Shown here in pieces: positions 22,504 through 35,180 of a DNA stretch of 64,000 nt. A model generated the notes under the pieces. That model was not told where the DNA came from and made no database searches. It saw only the letters and a program-made list of their open reading frames with translations. Source of the stretch: Pristionchus mayeri (lineage: Eukaryota > Nematoda > Chromadorea > Rhabditida > Neodiplogasteridae); the NCBI GenBank assembly GCA_036245805.1, contig BTRK01000006.1, positions 51,143,257 through 51,207,256 of the forward strand, given 5' to 3'. Position 1 is the stretch's first letter. Each line of letters opens with the position of its first letter. The position numbers and the translations under genes were made by a program.

Positions 22504-25500
22504 CTAGTCCTGTTTCTTCTTATGGACCAAACAACTTCTAAGGACGGACAGGACCTTTACAATTGAGTAAATCAAAAGGGCGAGAGATATCAGCACAGTT
22601 ACAGTCACAACTGCGAAGACATCAATGAGATAATACTGGAAGAAGTTGAGATGTCTTCCGTAATGATCTAATTGTCTCAAAGGACCGTGCTTGGCCAGAA
22701 ACTCCATGTTCCTCACGAATAGTTCCCGAGCAGAAAAGGGCTTGTCGTTAAGCATCGCAGCTACTCTCATCGCGTTCGATTTATATCTGAATGGGTATTC
22801 GATTATTTTTATTTGCGATTATTTTTATTTTTAATAGCATTCAAATCTAAATGTGCTCACTTGGGATTCTCAAGGATCTCTCTGACTGTCTCAATGAAGA
22901 TCTTGGGCCTTCCCAGATCAGTTTTGTCCAAATTCAAGCCGATTCCGTTTCGCTTGACTTGGAACGCATTCCTGACTTGATCGAAGATGACGGGAACCAC
23001 GATGAGAGGCACGCCTGCAATAAATATTATAATTTAAATTTACGATACTATCGTTCGAGTAGTTCGAGTGATATGAGAAAGTGTACCATCGAAGATCGTG
23101 AGCATTAGGATGAAATCGATTACCAGCATAATTGGCCTCAGTTGTGCTTCCCTGCCCGCAGTGAGTGACGAAGGCTGAGAGACGAGGATCGCCTGAAAGT
23201 GGTCAGTCTCGTATAGATTTCAAAATTCGGGCAATAGTCTCCTCATCAAACAATCGTTATCGAGCTGTGGAAAAGAGATAAACAGAGATTGTCTACTAGT
23301 GATGCCAAATCGGCGCGCGCTCTCCTCGTTTCACACGCTCTCTCGCTCTGTCTGACCGGCGAGAGAGCATGATAAACGAGAAGAGCGCGCGACGATTTGG
23401 CATCACTATTGTCTACCTAGATTGAAGAATCAAAGAATGAAGAGATCATGAAATCGTTTCTCGGACTATAATCTCATAGGAAAAAATAAGAGGGAAGGAC
23501 TAACGGAGCATGTCATGTTGAGGCACCCAAGTCGACTCGATGAGATTTGGAATTCCCTGGGTAACGTTGTGCTCTGGTTTCTGAAAGAAATATTTTTTTA
23601 CTTATATATTTTTCCTCTTTTCGACAGGTGAAGTATCCACAATCAATAGGGTTATCTAATGGCAGGTTGCAAAGAGTGCCTCAGTAGGTAGAGGAACGTA
23701 CTGTACCTCATACTTCCAGACGAATGTTACATCGGGGAAAGATCGGGCAGTTTCCCTGATCGTGTTCTTGCACTCTTCCGGCATGGCGAAAGCCTTCGCG
23801 AAGGTGCCGAATGACATGAGTACTGTTTTGGGACGGAGGTCGAAGATGGCTGACCATTCCTGCAATTGATCAGTAACATGTAAACGGTTCAAATATGTTT
23901 CACTGTCTTTAGAAAGGGCTGAGCCAGTCCGCAAGAAGTCTATGGTATCCGATTGATAGGAATGCACGTTCGTTCGGAAATCCCAATTATATCACATGCT
24001 GTCTATCGTCTTTGAATAGTAACAGTATGTTTCACCTCGTCCAGTTTCTTGTGTCCATTGACGACAGCGATTCCGCCCAGGTCGATCAATCGCGCAGCTG
24101 ATGGTCGGGGAAAGTCGACGAGCGGATCAGAATTGAGGAAGAACAGCGAATTCTCTGCCATCAGATCCTGAAATCTTGTTTCAAACTAAAACGACACGAT
24201 CTCTTCGCGCACACTCTAATAGAGTTGCTAAAGAGATAATAACATCAGAGATCGTTGGCTCTCGAACTTCAACAATACGATCTCAAAATCAAAAACATAC
24301 GACGACATCAGGAAATCCTGGGTAGGTTTGCTCGAACATTTTCTGGTACATGGGCGGAGAGCGGTAGTTGAATCTGTAATCATCCATCTTTAATCTATGA
24401 TCCTTATGAAATGTCTGAAGCAGCAGCTACCTCTTGTACATCAGCATGTTGAAGAGATTGAAAGCTCGTTGGGAGAACGTCATTTCTTCGCCGAACGAGC
24501 CGCCCATGATGGCTGCAAGAGACATTTTACTACGCAATACGGCCTGGACTTAAAAGTTCTTTAAAATGTTGTTTGTCGTGGACTGACATGGAACATATGA
24601 GGGCACGGTGGCAACTTGACTCGTCGAGTAGAGTCCATCCCTGTAGGCAATCGATTCAGTGACAGCGAACTTCTTGAGGCCGATCAAATGGAAGAGACCT
24701 GGAACAAACTGAGTTCCACTTCCATAGTCTTGTCTTTCATTCGGTCCTAGATCCCTCTACCTAATCCCTTCCGCACCCTCTCTTAATTCTCGTACATCCT
24801 GAAAATACTAAAGCAGCTCTGTGTTGTATGATATGGCCATTTATCTATGAAGTGCCAATGATATTCACCTCCCATGCACCAGTCCATCGACTCTCCGTAG
24901 CCAGCGTCGAATTGCTCAGCGCGGAGTTTATCGAGCAGACCAGGGTAGTTTATGGTTGCTGAATTATTTTGATTTAAATGAAAACACGCATGTTTCAAGA
25001 ACACATCCGACATTACGAATCGGAAATGGATGACGATAAATGCAATCAAAAAAGCTCACAATTGCACTGCCGAATCCACAAGTCGAACATAAGTCCCCAG
25101 TTCTGAAATTTTGATTTCAGAAAAAAACAATCCTTGCGTTGTACCTCAAGAGCTTGCCAAGCCTCTCCGCTGTTCCAGGAGGCTCTGTCCATCGCTTCGC
25201 CATTCATGTTCTTCTCAAACTCTCGACCGACGTCACTCTGAGGAATCTGAAATAGTCGAGATCAGTAGTTCAATCAGATTTGTGAAAGCCTTCGAAACAT
25301 AATTTAGATGCTTTGAGATACGAGTGTAATGTAGAGACCGTGGTTGGGTTGGGCATTCTGTACAAAGTAAGGATACGGCTAGGCCTCCCTCTCCTCGGCA
25401 AGCCAAATATGCGGGGGCCAATAATAGTCTTTGGAATCATATTTCAAGTTACAATTCAAAGGTCACCTCGATGATTCTCGCTCGATCGGACCCAGCTCCT

Positions 25501-26177
25501 CTTACAGTGCTGTCGAAGATTGGCGAAAGAATTGCCTAAATAGAAATGGAATTTTTTTAAATCAACGGAAGTTTATGCTTCTTTGCAAAGAGAGTTCTTC
25601 CGGTACTAGTATGAACCAAATTCGGTATTTTGTGTTTAAATATGTTTAAAAATGCTGGACGCTAGAATGCTAGAGATCGAACGGTGATACTAGTGTCAGT
25701 ATTCCTCATGGGACGGCTTAGAAAGAAAACTATATTAATTCTGCGCTCTCGCATTACGAGAGATAACATAGAAGGATGAGGAGAGTCTTCTCTTGCAAAG
25801 CCATCCCTATCTTTGGCAATAGGTCGAATGATCACCGTCGAATGATAACTTACTGGATGATAACCAAAAATGGACCCTTTTGTAGAACTTTCATGGTAGG
25901 CTCCCAAAGTGTCAACAATGATTATGTGAAAGTTCTACAGAAGGGTCCATTTTTTGGTTATCATCTAGTAGGTTATCATCCGACGGTTATCATCCAACCT
26001 AGTACCCTAGCTTTCACTCACCACGTCATGTCCGGCATCGACGAGGGAATCAGAGAGTTTCCCGAGGTAGTTCACGTGGCTACTCGCGAATCGGGGAGAG
26101 TAGCACAGGAATTTCAAGGAAGAGACGGATGAGATGACGAGGAGTAAAGCAATCATTGAACTGTGAAGATAGGGCAT
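22504..26177 (-). CDS. UDP-glucuronosyl/UDP-glucosyltransferase (UGT)
   Basis: Transfers a sugar from a UDP-sugar to small lipophilic substrates in the ER membrane (family knowledge). Start ATG 26175-26177 opens a signal peptide (MPYLHSSMIALLLVISSVSS) followed by the typical CYSPRFASSHVNYLGKLSDSL. About a dozen exons join in frame: AILSPIFDSTVRGAG (about 25440-25530), IPQSDVGREFEKNM (25145-25250), a short exon at 25085, INYPGLLDKLRAEQFD, ESIAYRDGLYSTSQVA, IMGGSFGEEMTFSQRAF, RSPPMYQKMFEQTYPGF, ENSLFFLNSDPLVDFPRP, KTVLMSFGTFAKAF, STWVPQHDML. The sugar-nucleotide signature FVTHCGQGSTTEANYAGVPL (about 23125-23190) continues with VIFDQVRNAF. The last exon (22504-22790) has a C-terminal membrane segment and a lysine-rich tail (HKKKQD), an ER-retention style end. 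The signature has C where most members have G (THGGQGS). Some introns carry inverted repeats. Confidence 0.93.
23297..23408. repeat. Palindromic hairpin element in UGT intron, 112 bp
   Basis: Ends TAGTGATGCCAAATCG and CGATTTGGCATCACTA are exact inverted complements. Inner arms are GCGCGCTCT / AGAGCGCGC and CGCTCTCTCGC / GGCGAGAGAGC. It lies between two coding exons of the UGT gene. Confidence 0.85.
25840..25972. repeat. Inverted repeat in first UGT intron
   Basis: The arm around GATGATAACCAAAAATGGAC (25855) returns in reverse complement around GGTCCATTTTTTGGTTATCA (25944). GGATGATAAC-like words are also repeated on both sides. No coding content. Confidence 0.75.
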
Positions 26178-27838
26178 GGCAATGACCTGAAATGGATGCA
26201 TGAGATGCAGATTGAACACATACCAATATTGAATATAAATTCACGCATATCCAATCGAATTGTGATAAAATAAACATAAAAATGAAACTTTCGGAATGTT
26301 CAGTAAATCCACGTAGTCAGGCGAGAAAGGAGAGCGAAAATACTAAGTTAATAGATATCGACAAGGAATTAGCTCAGTGCCCCATGGCATACTCAGTGAG
26401 GTATGCCATGGGGCTGGGGAAAGTGGGAAGAGGGGAGGGCTCCATCAGGTTGGAAGGGTCCGCTCACTCATGCCTCTCTGTTCCTTCGGCGCACTCTAAC
26501 CCCTAGCCCGCACTACCAGGGGGGTATTATTGCTCGCTTCAGAGGCAAATTGAAAGGAGATCGGTTCAATTGCGTGCCAACTTTTCCCTAGCTCTAACAA
26601 ATAAGAGTATCTAATGGGGGGTTGACTAGTGAGTAAAGGGAAGAGCACTAGCAAGTAAACTCTTATCAGAAAGGTGAGAGGGAAAGAGAGGGTGAGAGAA
26701 GGAAAGATCAGGGCCCGTCTAGCGTCGTGAAAGACTCTTGTATCTCTTTATAAACTGCATTGCACAACAGGCAGCAACCAAATAAATTCTTTGCTCTAAT
26801 TCTCTCATTTTCTCCTCTATACTCGCCCTGCGTCTCTTCTCTATACTCTGATCGAGCGTGTGCACTATGTTTACAACGCACAAAGACACAACATAGCACA
26901 TATTGCACGAGGTGGGTGTAGTTGAAAGAAATTGAGCGTTCCCCAAAGCCAAAACATACTAAATGTCTGAATCTGAATGCGACGCAAAAAGATGGAATGG
27001 AAAATGATGGGAGTTACGCTGAAAGATCACCGGAGAAAAGAACGAGGAATAGCGAGGATTGGATTGAGCAAGATTTGAGAAGGAATGCGTTCTTGGCCCT
27101 CAAGATCAGAAGAAAGGGCGTGAGAAATGAAGCCGCTCAACAACCTTCAACACTCCTCAAAACATGATTCGCCCTCTGGAAAACACCGTGTACGATGAAG
27201 AGTAAAAAAACGAGCTATTGGAGTGCAACTAACAAAGAATCATTTAAGTGTCTAAGATAAATATATTGATTGATTTTCCCATTGAAATTTCCTTGATATG
27301 CATTACTCCAATTTAATGTATAAATTTATTATTGAAGTGTACAATGCTTTTCTCTGCGATTGCATTTTCAATTTCTAATCGTTTTTTGGATGAAATCTCT
27401 AATAATTTACAGATAATAACAGATAATAAATTGAATCGAGAGATGTCATAACAAAGTGTTGTGATCTCAATAAGCTCATTAAATAAAAAATCATGAGAAA
27501 CCATCATGTTTTTGCCTTTTCAAAAATCTTCAAAGCTCTTTACTGTATTCGAAATTCAATTCCCTTTGATCGTCATTGTGTTTTCTCTATCCACGGTTTT
27601 TTTCTCGCGGTGTGAAAAAAAACGCGGTGTGATTTTCATTATCTTCCTACGATAATCACACGACGATATCACTTGTTCTAAAACAATCATTTCAATCGCT
27701 GTCACTGCGAGTGAATTCCGTGTGAATACTTTCGTTTGCTGCTGCTACGGATTACGCTTCGAGAAACGATACCTAGATCTCATCATTCCATACATTACCT
27801 GGCACCTCAACCTATCACGTGGATTACGGAAACCGACA
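26178..27838. other. Intergenic region between divergent UGT and Srd genes
   Basis: Probably carries both promoters, since the genes point away from each other. It includes a hairpin at 26375-26416 (arms GCCCCATGGCATAC / GTATGCCATGGGGC, 8-base loop) and an A/T-rich stretch from 27200. No exon was recognised. Confidence 0.5.
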
Positions 27839-30067
27839 ATGCGCCATCTGCCCTCTCCTCTGCCCGGTCATGACTTGGCCACGATTATTCATCACGCTGT
27901 CGTCGATAGTCTGGCAGTCCTCGGCAACACTCTTCTACTACTCGCAGTCCTGCTGAAATCACCGAAGAGTTTGGGGTCAGTAAAGTTTTCTCTACTTGCG
28001 ATAGTAAAACATTGTATTATCTCGGCTTACAATCTCCACGAATTCTCGACGAGCACGTTCCATGCAGATCCTACAAGGTGTTGCTAGTAAACTCAGCGAT
28101 TGTCGATATTCTGAGCTCATTTTCGATGCTAATGACAATGACAAGGTGAGGGATACAATCGGTAAATAGGTTACACTCCTACATTTCAGAATCGTCCCGA
28201 CGTATCCAGCGCTTGCCTACGTGTATGTCGGTGTGTGCGCACACGTCTCAGGTAGGCAGCGGGCATCCCGGACAGCAATTTCTTGTTTAAGAAACCATAA
28301 AACAGTTTCTTTATTCTACACATTCTATCGAAACTCAACCTCTATATGGTGTCCGTAAAAGGAAGATAAGAAGGAAATATATTCTCGATAGTGAATGGGC
28401 AACAATTTTGAAATATCCTTCGAAATTCGCGGTACTGCCCATGGAGGTTCACGTTATTCAAGAAGTCCAGGCTATTATATTTATTTTTTCCAGGTATCTT
28501 CTGTAGCGTCCTCTTTACAATCCTGATTGCAACCTGCTCTCAATCGCTGTTTCTAATCGCCCTTTCCTTCTTCTACCGACTTTACATTCTCGGAAGGTAT
28601 TCATACGGTCTTAAAATATTGTTCCAATTTTTTCATTTGGATTAGCCCTCCTTTTTGCAGACCTCCACCATCAAACAAAGCAGTTTCGTTCGTGTGCTTG
28701 CTAGCTTCCATACCGAACTTGATCATACTGGTCGTTGTTCGGCTCATTTTGGTAAAAAAATGCCAATTCAGGTGACGTACACTTTTGCGCTTGACGAATC
28801 GGAAGCGATTCGTGCACAGATGAGATCACTTCGACCGGAATACGCACTTGATGAATACGTTGTGGAAGGTGCGTTTCAATTCTGAACAAACAATGCTGCT
28901 GGGCTCGGAGTCATTTTGATATAGCACTTTGACATAGTTTGATATAGTTTGATATTTGATGAAACTCGACGAATCCGTTGTGCAGGTGCGTTTCACTACT
29001 GTGAGAACATAAAAAATAGCTGGACTCGAAGCCACGTGATTTAGAATTGTGTGAATGCGCGGGTGTGGTAAAATATGGGGGATAACAATAGCAGCACGTG
29101 CGATCCAGATAGTATGCATCGATCGCGCGTTTCAAAAATCCACGCATTATGTTCTCACACCAGACCTTTCAACACAAAATACACGATATTTCTTAATGAA
29201 AAGCTACGAAAAAACGATTATTTTCTATACAAAAAATGCAATGCCTTTGCACAGGTCACGTATCGATTTTTAACGCATTCACTTTGTTCATGCTTCTCGC
29301 ACTGACAACGCCTTCGGGACCTACACTTGTTGTCATTTACTTCGTGAGAAAGAGAGTAAGTCCATATAGAATGAAATGCGAACAAATCCCTGATTGTCCA
29401 GATGCTTGCGAAACTAACTGCGCACTCTGTGCAAATGAGCGGCCGTACTGCAGAAATCCACCGTACTCTGGCAAAGGTATGTTTTTTGTTTGCTAAAAAG
29501 ACAAACTTGGTATAATTTTTAAGTAATAATGTGTTCTATATGATTAGATTAAGACACTTGATGTAGATAATAAAACATGCACTTACTATGTTGGTGTTTC
29601 GGTCCTTCACGATCGTTCTTTCAGGTTCTAACCCTCCAATCCCTACTGCCCGTCTTCTTCATTGGATCAGTAGTATCTTACGGACTCTGCCAGTTCGACA
29701 TAGTGTGCTCCCCCGTACAAGAACATTTTATCGCAGAGGTGCCTCTTTTTTCGTATATGTGTTGTGTATTGTTGAAACAAATTGGGAATAACATTAGAAA
29801 TTGAAATAATTTCAGTCAGTATCATTCATTGCGATGTTTTCGCCGATGATAACGCTCTACTGCATGCAACCCTACATAGAGTGAGCATTGATTTCCCTAC
29901 TCTTCTAGCATACTTTAAAGATTCGCATGGAGCATCTTCGCATGCAAGACCATGGAACGTAAAGCCAGTTCAAGGTAAAATACCACATCTTTCCCCAATA
30001 ATCTATTTTGTTCAGCGAACGTTCGACTACGAAGGTCCGGGCAATGCAAAACGATCGAGTTTCCTAA
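27839..30067 (+). CDS. Srd-like 7TM chemoreceptor, gene F
   Basis: Predicted chemosensory GPCR. ATG 27839 starts MRHLPSPLPGHDLATIIHHA. Exon 1 (27839-27975) joins in phase to 28068 (SYKVLLVNSAIVDILSSF), then IVPTYPALAYVYVGVCAHV, FCSVLFTILIATCSQSLF with SFFYRLYILGR, PPSNKAVSFVCLLASIPNL, a loop TYTFALDESEAIRAQM with LRPEYALDEYVVEGH, a TM exon FNAFTLFMLLALTTPSGP, VLTLQSLLPVFFIG, SVSFIAMFSPMITLYCMQPY and a short tail ending at TAA 30065-30067. The pattern L-x-N-x-A-x-x-D, the R-x-x-P motif, the G-x-C turn and the FYRLYIL segment fit the worm Srd family. No stops or frameshifts were found on the joined path. Confidence 0.83.
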
Positions 30068-30542
30068 TATTTCGATCAATTTCATCATTCGCAAAAATAA
30101 AGCTATTTACAAATGATATGCGTATAACGAACGGTTATAAACTTACTATTCATAACATTCTCTAACTAGTCGACGAAAATCCAAGGAATGAATAGAGTGC
30201 GAACAGAATTTCGAAAAATGTTCTGTACCTTCACAGAGAGAAGTCACAACTGGAACGCAATCCGCTTTTTTGTTCGCAAGTTGGTAGAAAAATGTGCAAA
30301 ACATTTTGAGCTATCTGTGCAACTTTGTACGAACTTCGTGGCGGAAGAGATCGTGGTCCAACATTTCGAACTAGTCTTATCAAACGAAGTGCGCGTCGAG
30401 CGTGCGTTTTCTGTGGGAGGGCACATTTTCGAGAGTGAGACACCAGGCGTGAGAAAAATTTCACGCGTAAGATGGGCGCGATCTATGACTTCATGTCGAC
30501 GAATAAATAGGCGTCAATCAAGTCGGGTACTTCATCCTAACC
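30068..30542. other. Intergenic gap between Srd-like and P450 genes
   Basis: A long open frame (30188-30664) crosses it but has no family similarity and runs over the first P450 exon in another frame, so it is judged spurious. Confidence 0.5.
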
Positions 30543-33500
30543 ATGTCCTTCCTCCTTTTGGTGCTTATCCCAGCGGTTGCTATTTTCATCTACTGGTGAA
30601 TATTGATTTCTTCTTAGAATTATCGCGTGCAAGGTGTCTTGACGATACATTTCCAAAGATGTAAAACATTAAATTTCCAATTTCGATCTTCACTGTACTT
30701 CATCGCAATATCACAGGTACTACTCTCGAGCGATCACGAAATGGGCTCGACGGGGGCTGCCCGGTCCAACTCCGGAGCTGTTCTTCGGTAATCTCCGCGA
30801 TGTCTGGCACTACGAGAAGCCGCGGTCGCTAGTACTGAGCGAGTGGTCCAAGAAATATGGCAAGGCAAGCTTTCCCATCATTGAATGAGTCTGCATCTTA
30901 CTAACAAGAGTTTTGCCATTACGCTAGATAAAAGCAATGATTTCAGATGTACGGTTTCTACGAAGGTCTGCGCTCTTTCATCGTCGTTTCCGACTTCGAC
31001 ATCCTGAATGAAATCGTCGTCAAGCAGCATGAGAGCTTTAGCGCGCGAGGGGTGAGTCCTAGGAGGGTGATAACATGTTAGAACTCTACGTTCTTACAAT
31101 CAAATCTGGATTGGAAACACTCACAATCTTTGGAGTACGTAAAAGAAGCAGACAAATCATTGCAAATTCAAATGCATGGTCAGAGGACTGTGGGGGGTGA
31201 AAACTGCACAACGGACAACTGCACAACAAATCGCCGTTCGCTTGTGGTTCGACGTAGCGATTGGGGAGTTGCTTCATTGTTACCAGTACGTGCCCCCCTA
31301 CATTTGCATATATAAATCTTGTTACCAGGCGATCATGAGATTCAACGTATAGGGGGTCATGGAAATGCTCATTCCATGAACCCCGGGTCGTTGATTTGGA
31401 GTAAAACTCATTATCGCCTGGTAACGTAATTTATATATTGTAATTTATGGGAGCACATACTGGTAACAATGAAGCAAATCGCCAATCGCTAAGTCGAACC
31501 GAAAGCGAACGGCGATTTGTTGTGCAGTTGTCCGTTGTGCAGTTGTCACCCCCCGGACTGTGCCTATCATATTCTATTGTTCTGCAGAGGTTCCTGCTGC
31601 AAGAGCGCAAGGACGGACCGAAGACGAAGATTGTCGAGGCTCGCGGGCCTCACTGGAAGCGGCTCCGCGCACTCGGCAGCATGGCTTTCACCAACAAGTC
31701 GCTGAGAAATGTATCTATTATTAACAATTTATTTTTTAAAATTATATTTTTGGATTTATTAACATCGGCACAGCAGTGCTATATTTTTTGTTATCTCTTT
31801 ATGGTGGCCCCAATCTAATAACTAATTAATATTTAGATTCTCAGCACTGTAGAGCACTCTGCTGAGACAGTGGTTGAAGGGATGGCGAAGCAGAAGGGAG
31901 AGTTTGACATTCTCGAGTGAGTTAGCTTCATACGCTTTCAAGGCATTATCGTTGCGAAACAAAATCGTAGTCTTACCATTCCCAGTTCTCGCATAAGATT
32001 GTGTAAAGTGGCAGTAAAGTCAGTCTAACTGCGCAATCAAATCGATTATCAGGTACTTCCAAGAGTACACACTGGACGTGATAAGCAAGGTAGCTCTCGG
32101 CATGCGCGATGTCAAGATGTTCAGCAATCCGTACATGCCTGCTTGCAGGGAAAACTTCTCGCGGTGGGTGTATTTCAGAACAAATAATTTGACATTTCCG
32201 TATCTCCGACGTCTTACAGATTCTGTTTTCATTTATTTATTTTCTGTTCCCTCTTTTTTTGTTAACACATATCAGATCATAGTTCCCTGAAATTTCGCCC
32301 TTTCAGCCCTGCTCGTAACCCCATAAACATCGCCGCCTCATTGTTTCCCTTCGCCGTCGACGAAATAAATGCAGCCATCATGTTGTCGTGTATGGGCACT
32401 AGTAATATTGTCAACTTTTTGCATGATTTATCTCTAAAGATCAAACTTTTCAGCAAAATTGATGACGAAGAAAAATCCGTTTATCGTCCTGACGTCAATG
32501 TTGAGGAAGGCGATTGAGAAACGGAAGGTCAGTGGAATTATTTCATGCCTTCTCTATCTTCGACTTTCCCATCTCTTAAACTACACACATACATGTAATC
32601 TCCTAAGGTCGAGAGACAACGTGGAAATGTGAAGTCGAATGACTTCATCGACATCTTCCTCGACGCCGAGGTCGATGCTTCTGAAGTCAACTTTGGAGAG
32701 CACGCCGATGTTAGTTTAATGACAAATTATACAGCCAAGATAATATTTTTAAAAAAGTAATACTTTTTTAAACATGCAAATAAGTTAAAATCTCTTCTTA
32801 GACTTCGCGAAAGCTGTCCGCCGATGAGATCGTCGGACAGTGCCTCGTGTTTCTACTCGCCGGATATGATGTGAGCTATTCCTTGACTATTTCCTTTGTT
32901 GATTTTTCACTGCTAATAGGTGATTTGTAGCAGAACGGGCTTAACTGGCATATTACACTGTAATCTGCAATCAAGATTAGAATTGCTACCTGGCTGCAAT
33001 ATGACGATCGACATTCAGACGACGTCGAACTCGCTCTCGTACCTCTGCCACTTCCTCGCCAATCACGAGAACGTGCAGATGAAGCTCATCGATGAGGTCG
33101 ACTCCTTCTTGGCGGCGAATGAGGTGAACTCAACAAGATAGACGAGAAGGAAGAAAATAATAAGTACGGCACAGCAAGATCTGTTATTTACCAGAACTGC
33201 TAGGATGGAATAGTGGCGAGAAACACGATGGACAAGACACAGTGTCGGAAGATGCGAAGTGCAAAGCAACAACAATAACAAGCTTTCAAAAAAGTTGTTT
33301 TTTAGACGATAGAGATTGAGCGGCTCGGCGATCTCAAATACATGGACGCAGCAATCCGAGAGTCGCTTCGTCACTATCCGCTCGGCAGCGTGTCAGTATT
33401 ATACATCATCCGTTTTCTTTTATACATCAATGCAGCATGTTTGTACCTCTCACTTTAATTGTACGGAATTGCGTTGCAGGGCGGTGACTCGCGAGTGCAC

Positions 33501-34255
33501 TAGAGCGTGCGAGATCGGCGGTTTCCGCTTCGAGGTAGAGTTATAAATTCAATTTGTATGTATTTTTGTACAGAAAATGTGCAATTAGTCGTATGCGGCG
33601 TCCTGCAAGAGTTATCTCTGACTCTCTTCATTCTACTATTTTTATTCGAGGTGGGCGACACGATCGCCACTGACACCTGGAGCATGCACATGGACGAGGC
33701 TGTCTGGGGAGGAGATGCGCGCGAGTTCCGACCCGAAAGGTCCGTTTTTGTGGAATAAATGGGTTGAGGAGAAGATAATTTGCCAAACGTTCTTTCAGAA
33801 AGTTATGCAAGTGTTATGCAAGTGTGCAAGTATATGCAAAGATCACAGGGAAGAAATCATAAAAGTTGACAAATTTACCTGCCAAAAGTGGCATTAGTAA
33901 CAATAATTTAGTTAGTCCTTTTCTTTGTCATTACACATATCTTAACCAATTATTTTAGATGGTTGGAGCCCTCGCATCGTCCTCGATCTGCCTTCCAATC
34001 GTTCGGTGAGGGTCCGCGCATGTGCCTGGGCATGCGACTCGCATACATTGAAGAGAAAGTGGCACTCCTCAAAGTGCTCTCGAAATATCGTATCGAAAAG
34101 ACGTCAAGCACGGTATGGAGATCAATTCTTTCTAACATTTTTTCTTCTTCAAAATAAACATTTAAAAATCGTTTCAGAACTCGATCAAGCTCGTGGGATC
34201 TATCACAGTCGGCCCCGAGCGAGTGATGGTGAAGCTAGTGAAGAGAACTGAATGA
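30543..34255 (+). CDS. Cytochrome P450, CYP13-like (CYP3 clan)
   Basis: Haem monooxygenase of the ER membrane, oxidising lipophilic substrates. ATG 30543 opens a membrane anchor (MSFLLLVLIPAVAIFIYW), then the proline hinge RGLPGPTPELFFGNL and MYGFYEGLRSFIVVSD. Further exons: GPHWKRLRALGSMAFTNKSL (C-helix W-x-x-x-R, about 31588-31710), YFQEYTLDVISKVALGMRD (about 32053-32160), NDFIDIFLDAEVDASEV, I-helix CLVFLLAGYD joined to TTSNSLSYLCHFL (A-G-x-D-T-T), K-helix AAIRESLRHYPLG (E-x-x-R), FRPERW, haem loop FGEGPRMCLGMR with its cysteine ligand, and a last exon ending VKLVKRTE before TGA 34253-34255. All landmark motifs are present, so the gene looks functional. The second exon ends with a GC donor (AAG|GCAAGC at 30865). 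One intron contains a foldback element. Confidence 0.93.
31190..31557. repeat. Foldback element in P450 intron, about 370 bp
   Basis: The left arm (around ACTGCACAACGGACAACTGC at 31204) returns in reverse complement at 31520-31550. An inner pair GTTACCAGGCGAT / ATCGCCTGGTAAC (31321 and 31412) makes almost the whole element a hairpin. The cap is a short C/G-rich stem around 31355-31390. Confidence 0.85.
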
Positions 34256-34367
34256 TCGACGATACTCGTAAAGAGAGACTACATCAGACTCACGTCTTTA
34301 TTGTACCATCGTTTATTATTCTCACAAATTAACATATAATGTATTTTGAAATCGCTATAGCTCACAG

Positions 34368-35180
34368 TCACTCATCGATATCTCTCAGAAAATCAAATGA
34401 GATCATGGAATCGACCATGTCTGTTGGATACAGCGGAGCGGGTACTGGGGAATCGGGTCTGTTCGATGACTCAATAGCAGTCGGGCAGAACACTGGAGTA
34501 CTAGCCACTGTCTTTCTGGGTAGTTCCTCTGATTGTTCATCCATTTGGCATGCCAAGTGACGTCTCCAATCGAGTAAAAAGGCTGACAAGAGCAGTGCAT
34601 TGAGCGCAATCGAGGCGCCGAGGGCAACGAGAGTGCCAAAATGTGGAATCTGAAAGAAATTGAAATTGAAAAAAACCGAAACCGCGCTAACCTTGCCGAA
34701 GCAATCAGCGCCGACGCCCCCGCTCAGGAGCCCAATCACCAGTATCGCGATGCCGGCTAAAATCGCTGACACGCCAGAAGTGCTGCAAGGAATTCTTGTG
34801 ATTTTTCAAGGCGTACTTCAAGTGCTTCGTATCGTATCTGATGGAAAGGTACTGACCCAAGAATGGTAAGGGTGATCGTCCTCCGAGTCGCCGGTGTAAA
34901 ACAGAAATGACGAATTGCCATTGCACATTTTATAGCTGATATGGACGAGTAGGCCAGGGATAGCGCGCCTTGAAGTGATTTTGCATTATTTATTGTGCTA
35001 GTAAATGTGACTGATTCGAGTATATTGCTGATAAATTTAGAAAGTTCATTCGTCTCACCAAACATGAGCGTTATCCCGAAAGCGTCCGCCCTCGATGAGG
35101 GGCAACTGTGCACGTCTACTTGCTTCCTGGAGAGTTTTCACTGCATGTTTTGTTCGCAATGCGTGTAATGGTATCTTCAT
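34368..35180 (-). CDS. Small membrane protein with two visible TM segments
   Basis: Four minus-strand exons join in frame: about 35062-35180 (MKIPLHALRTKHAVKTLQEA, then LIEGGRFRDNAHVW), about 34859-34972 (RAIPGLLVHISYKMCNGNSS, FYTGDSEDDHPYHSW), about 34693-34781 (membrane segment VSAILAGIAILVIGLLSGGV ending ADCFGK) and 34368-34650 (membrane segment TLVALGASIALNALLLSAF, then an acidic Ser/Pro-rich tail ending LRDIDE). The loop before the first TM has a potential N-glycosylation site (NSS) and acidic residues. Cysteines flank the region. This recalls claudin-like small membrane proteins, but only two TM helices are evident and the start exon is tentative, so no function is assigned. It is convergent with the P450 gene, with 112 bases between stops. 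Confidence 0.6.

Noticed and set aside
30188..30664. 158-codon open frame between the Srd-like and P450 genes
   Set aside because: No recognisable domain or splice partner; it overlaps the first P450 exon in another frame.
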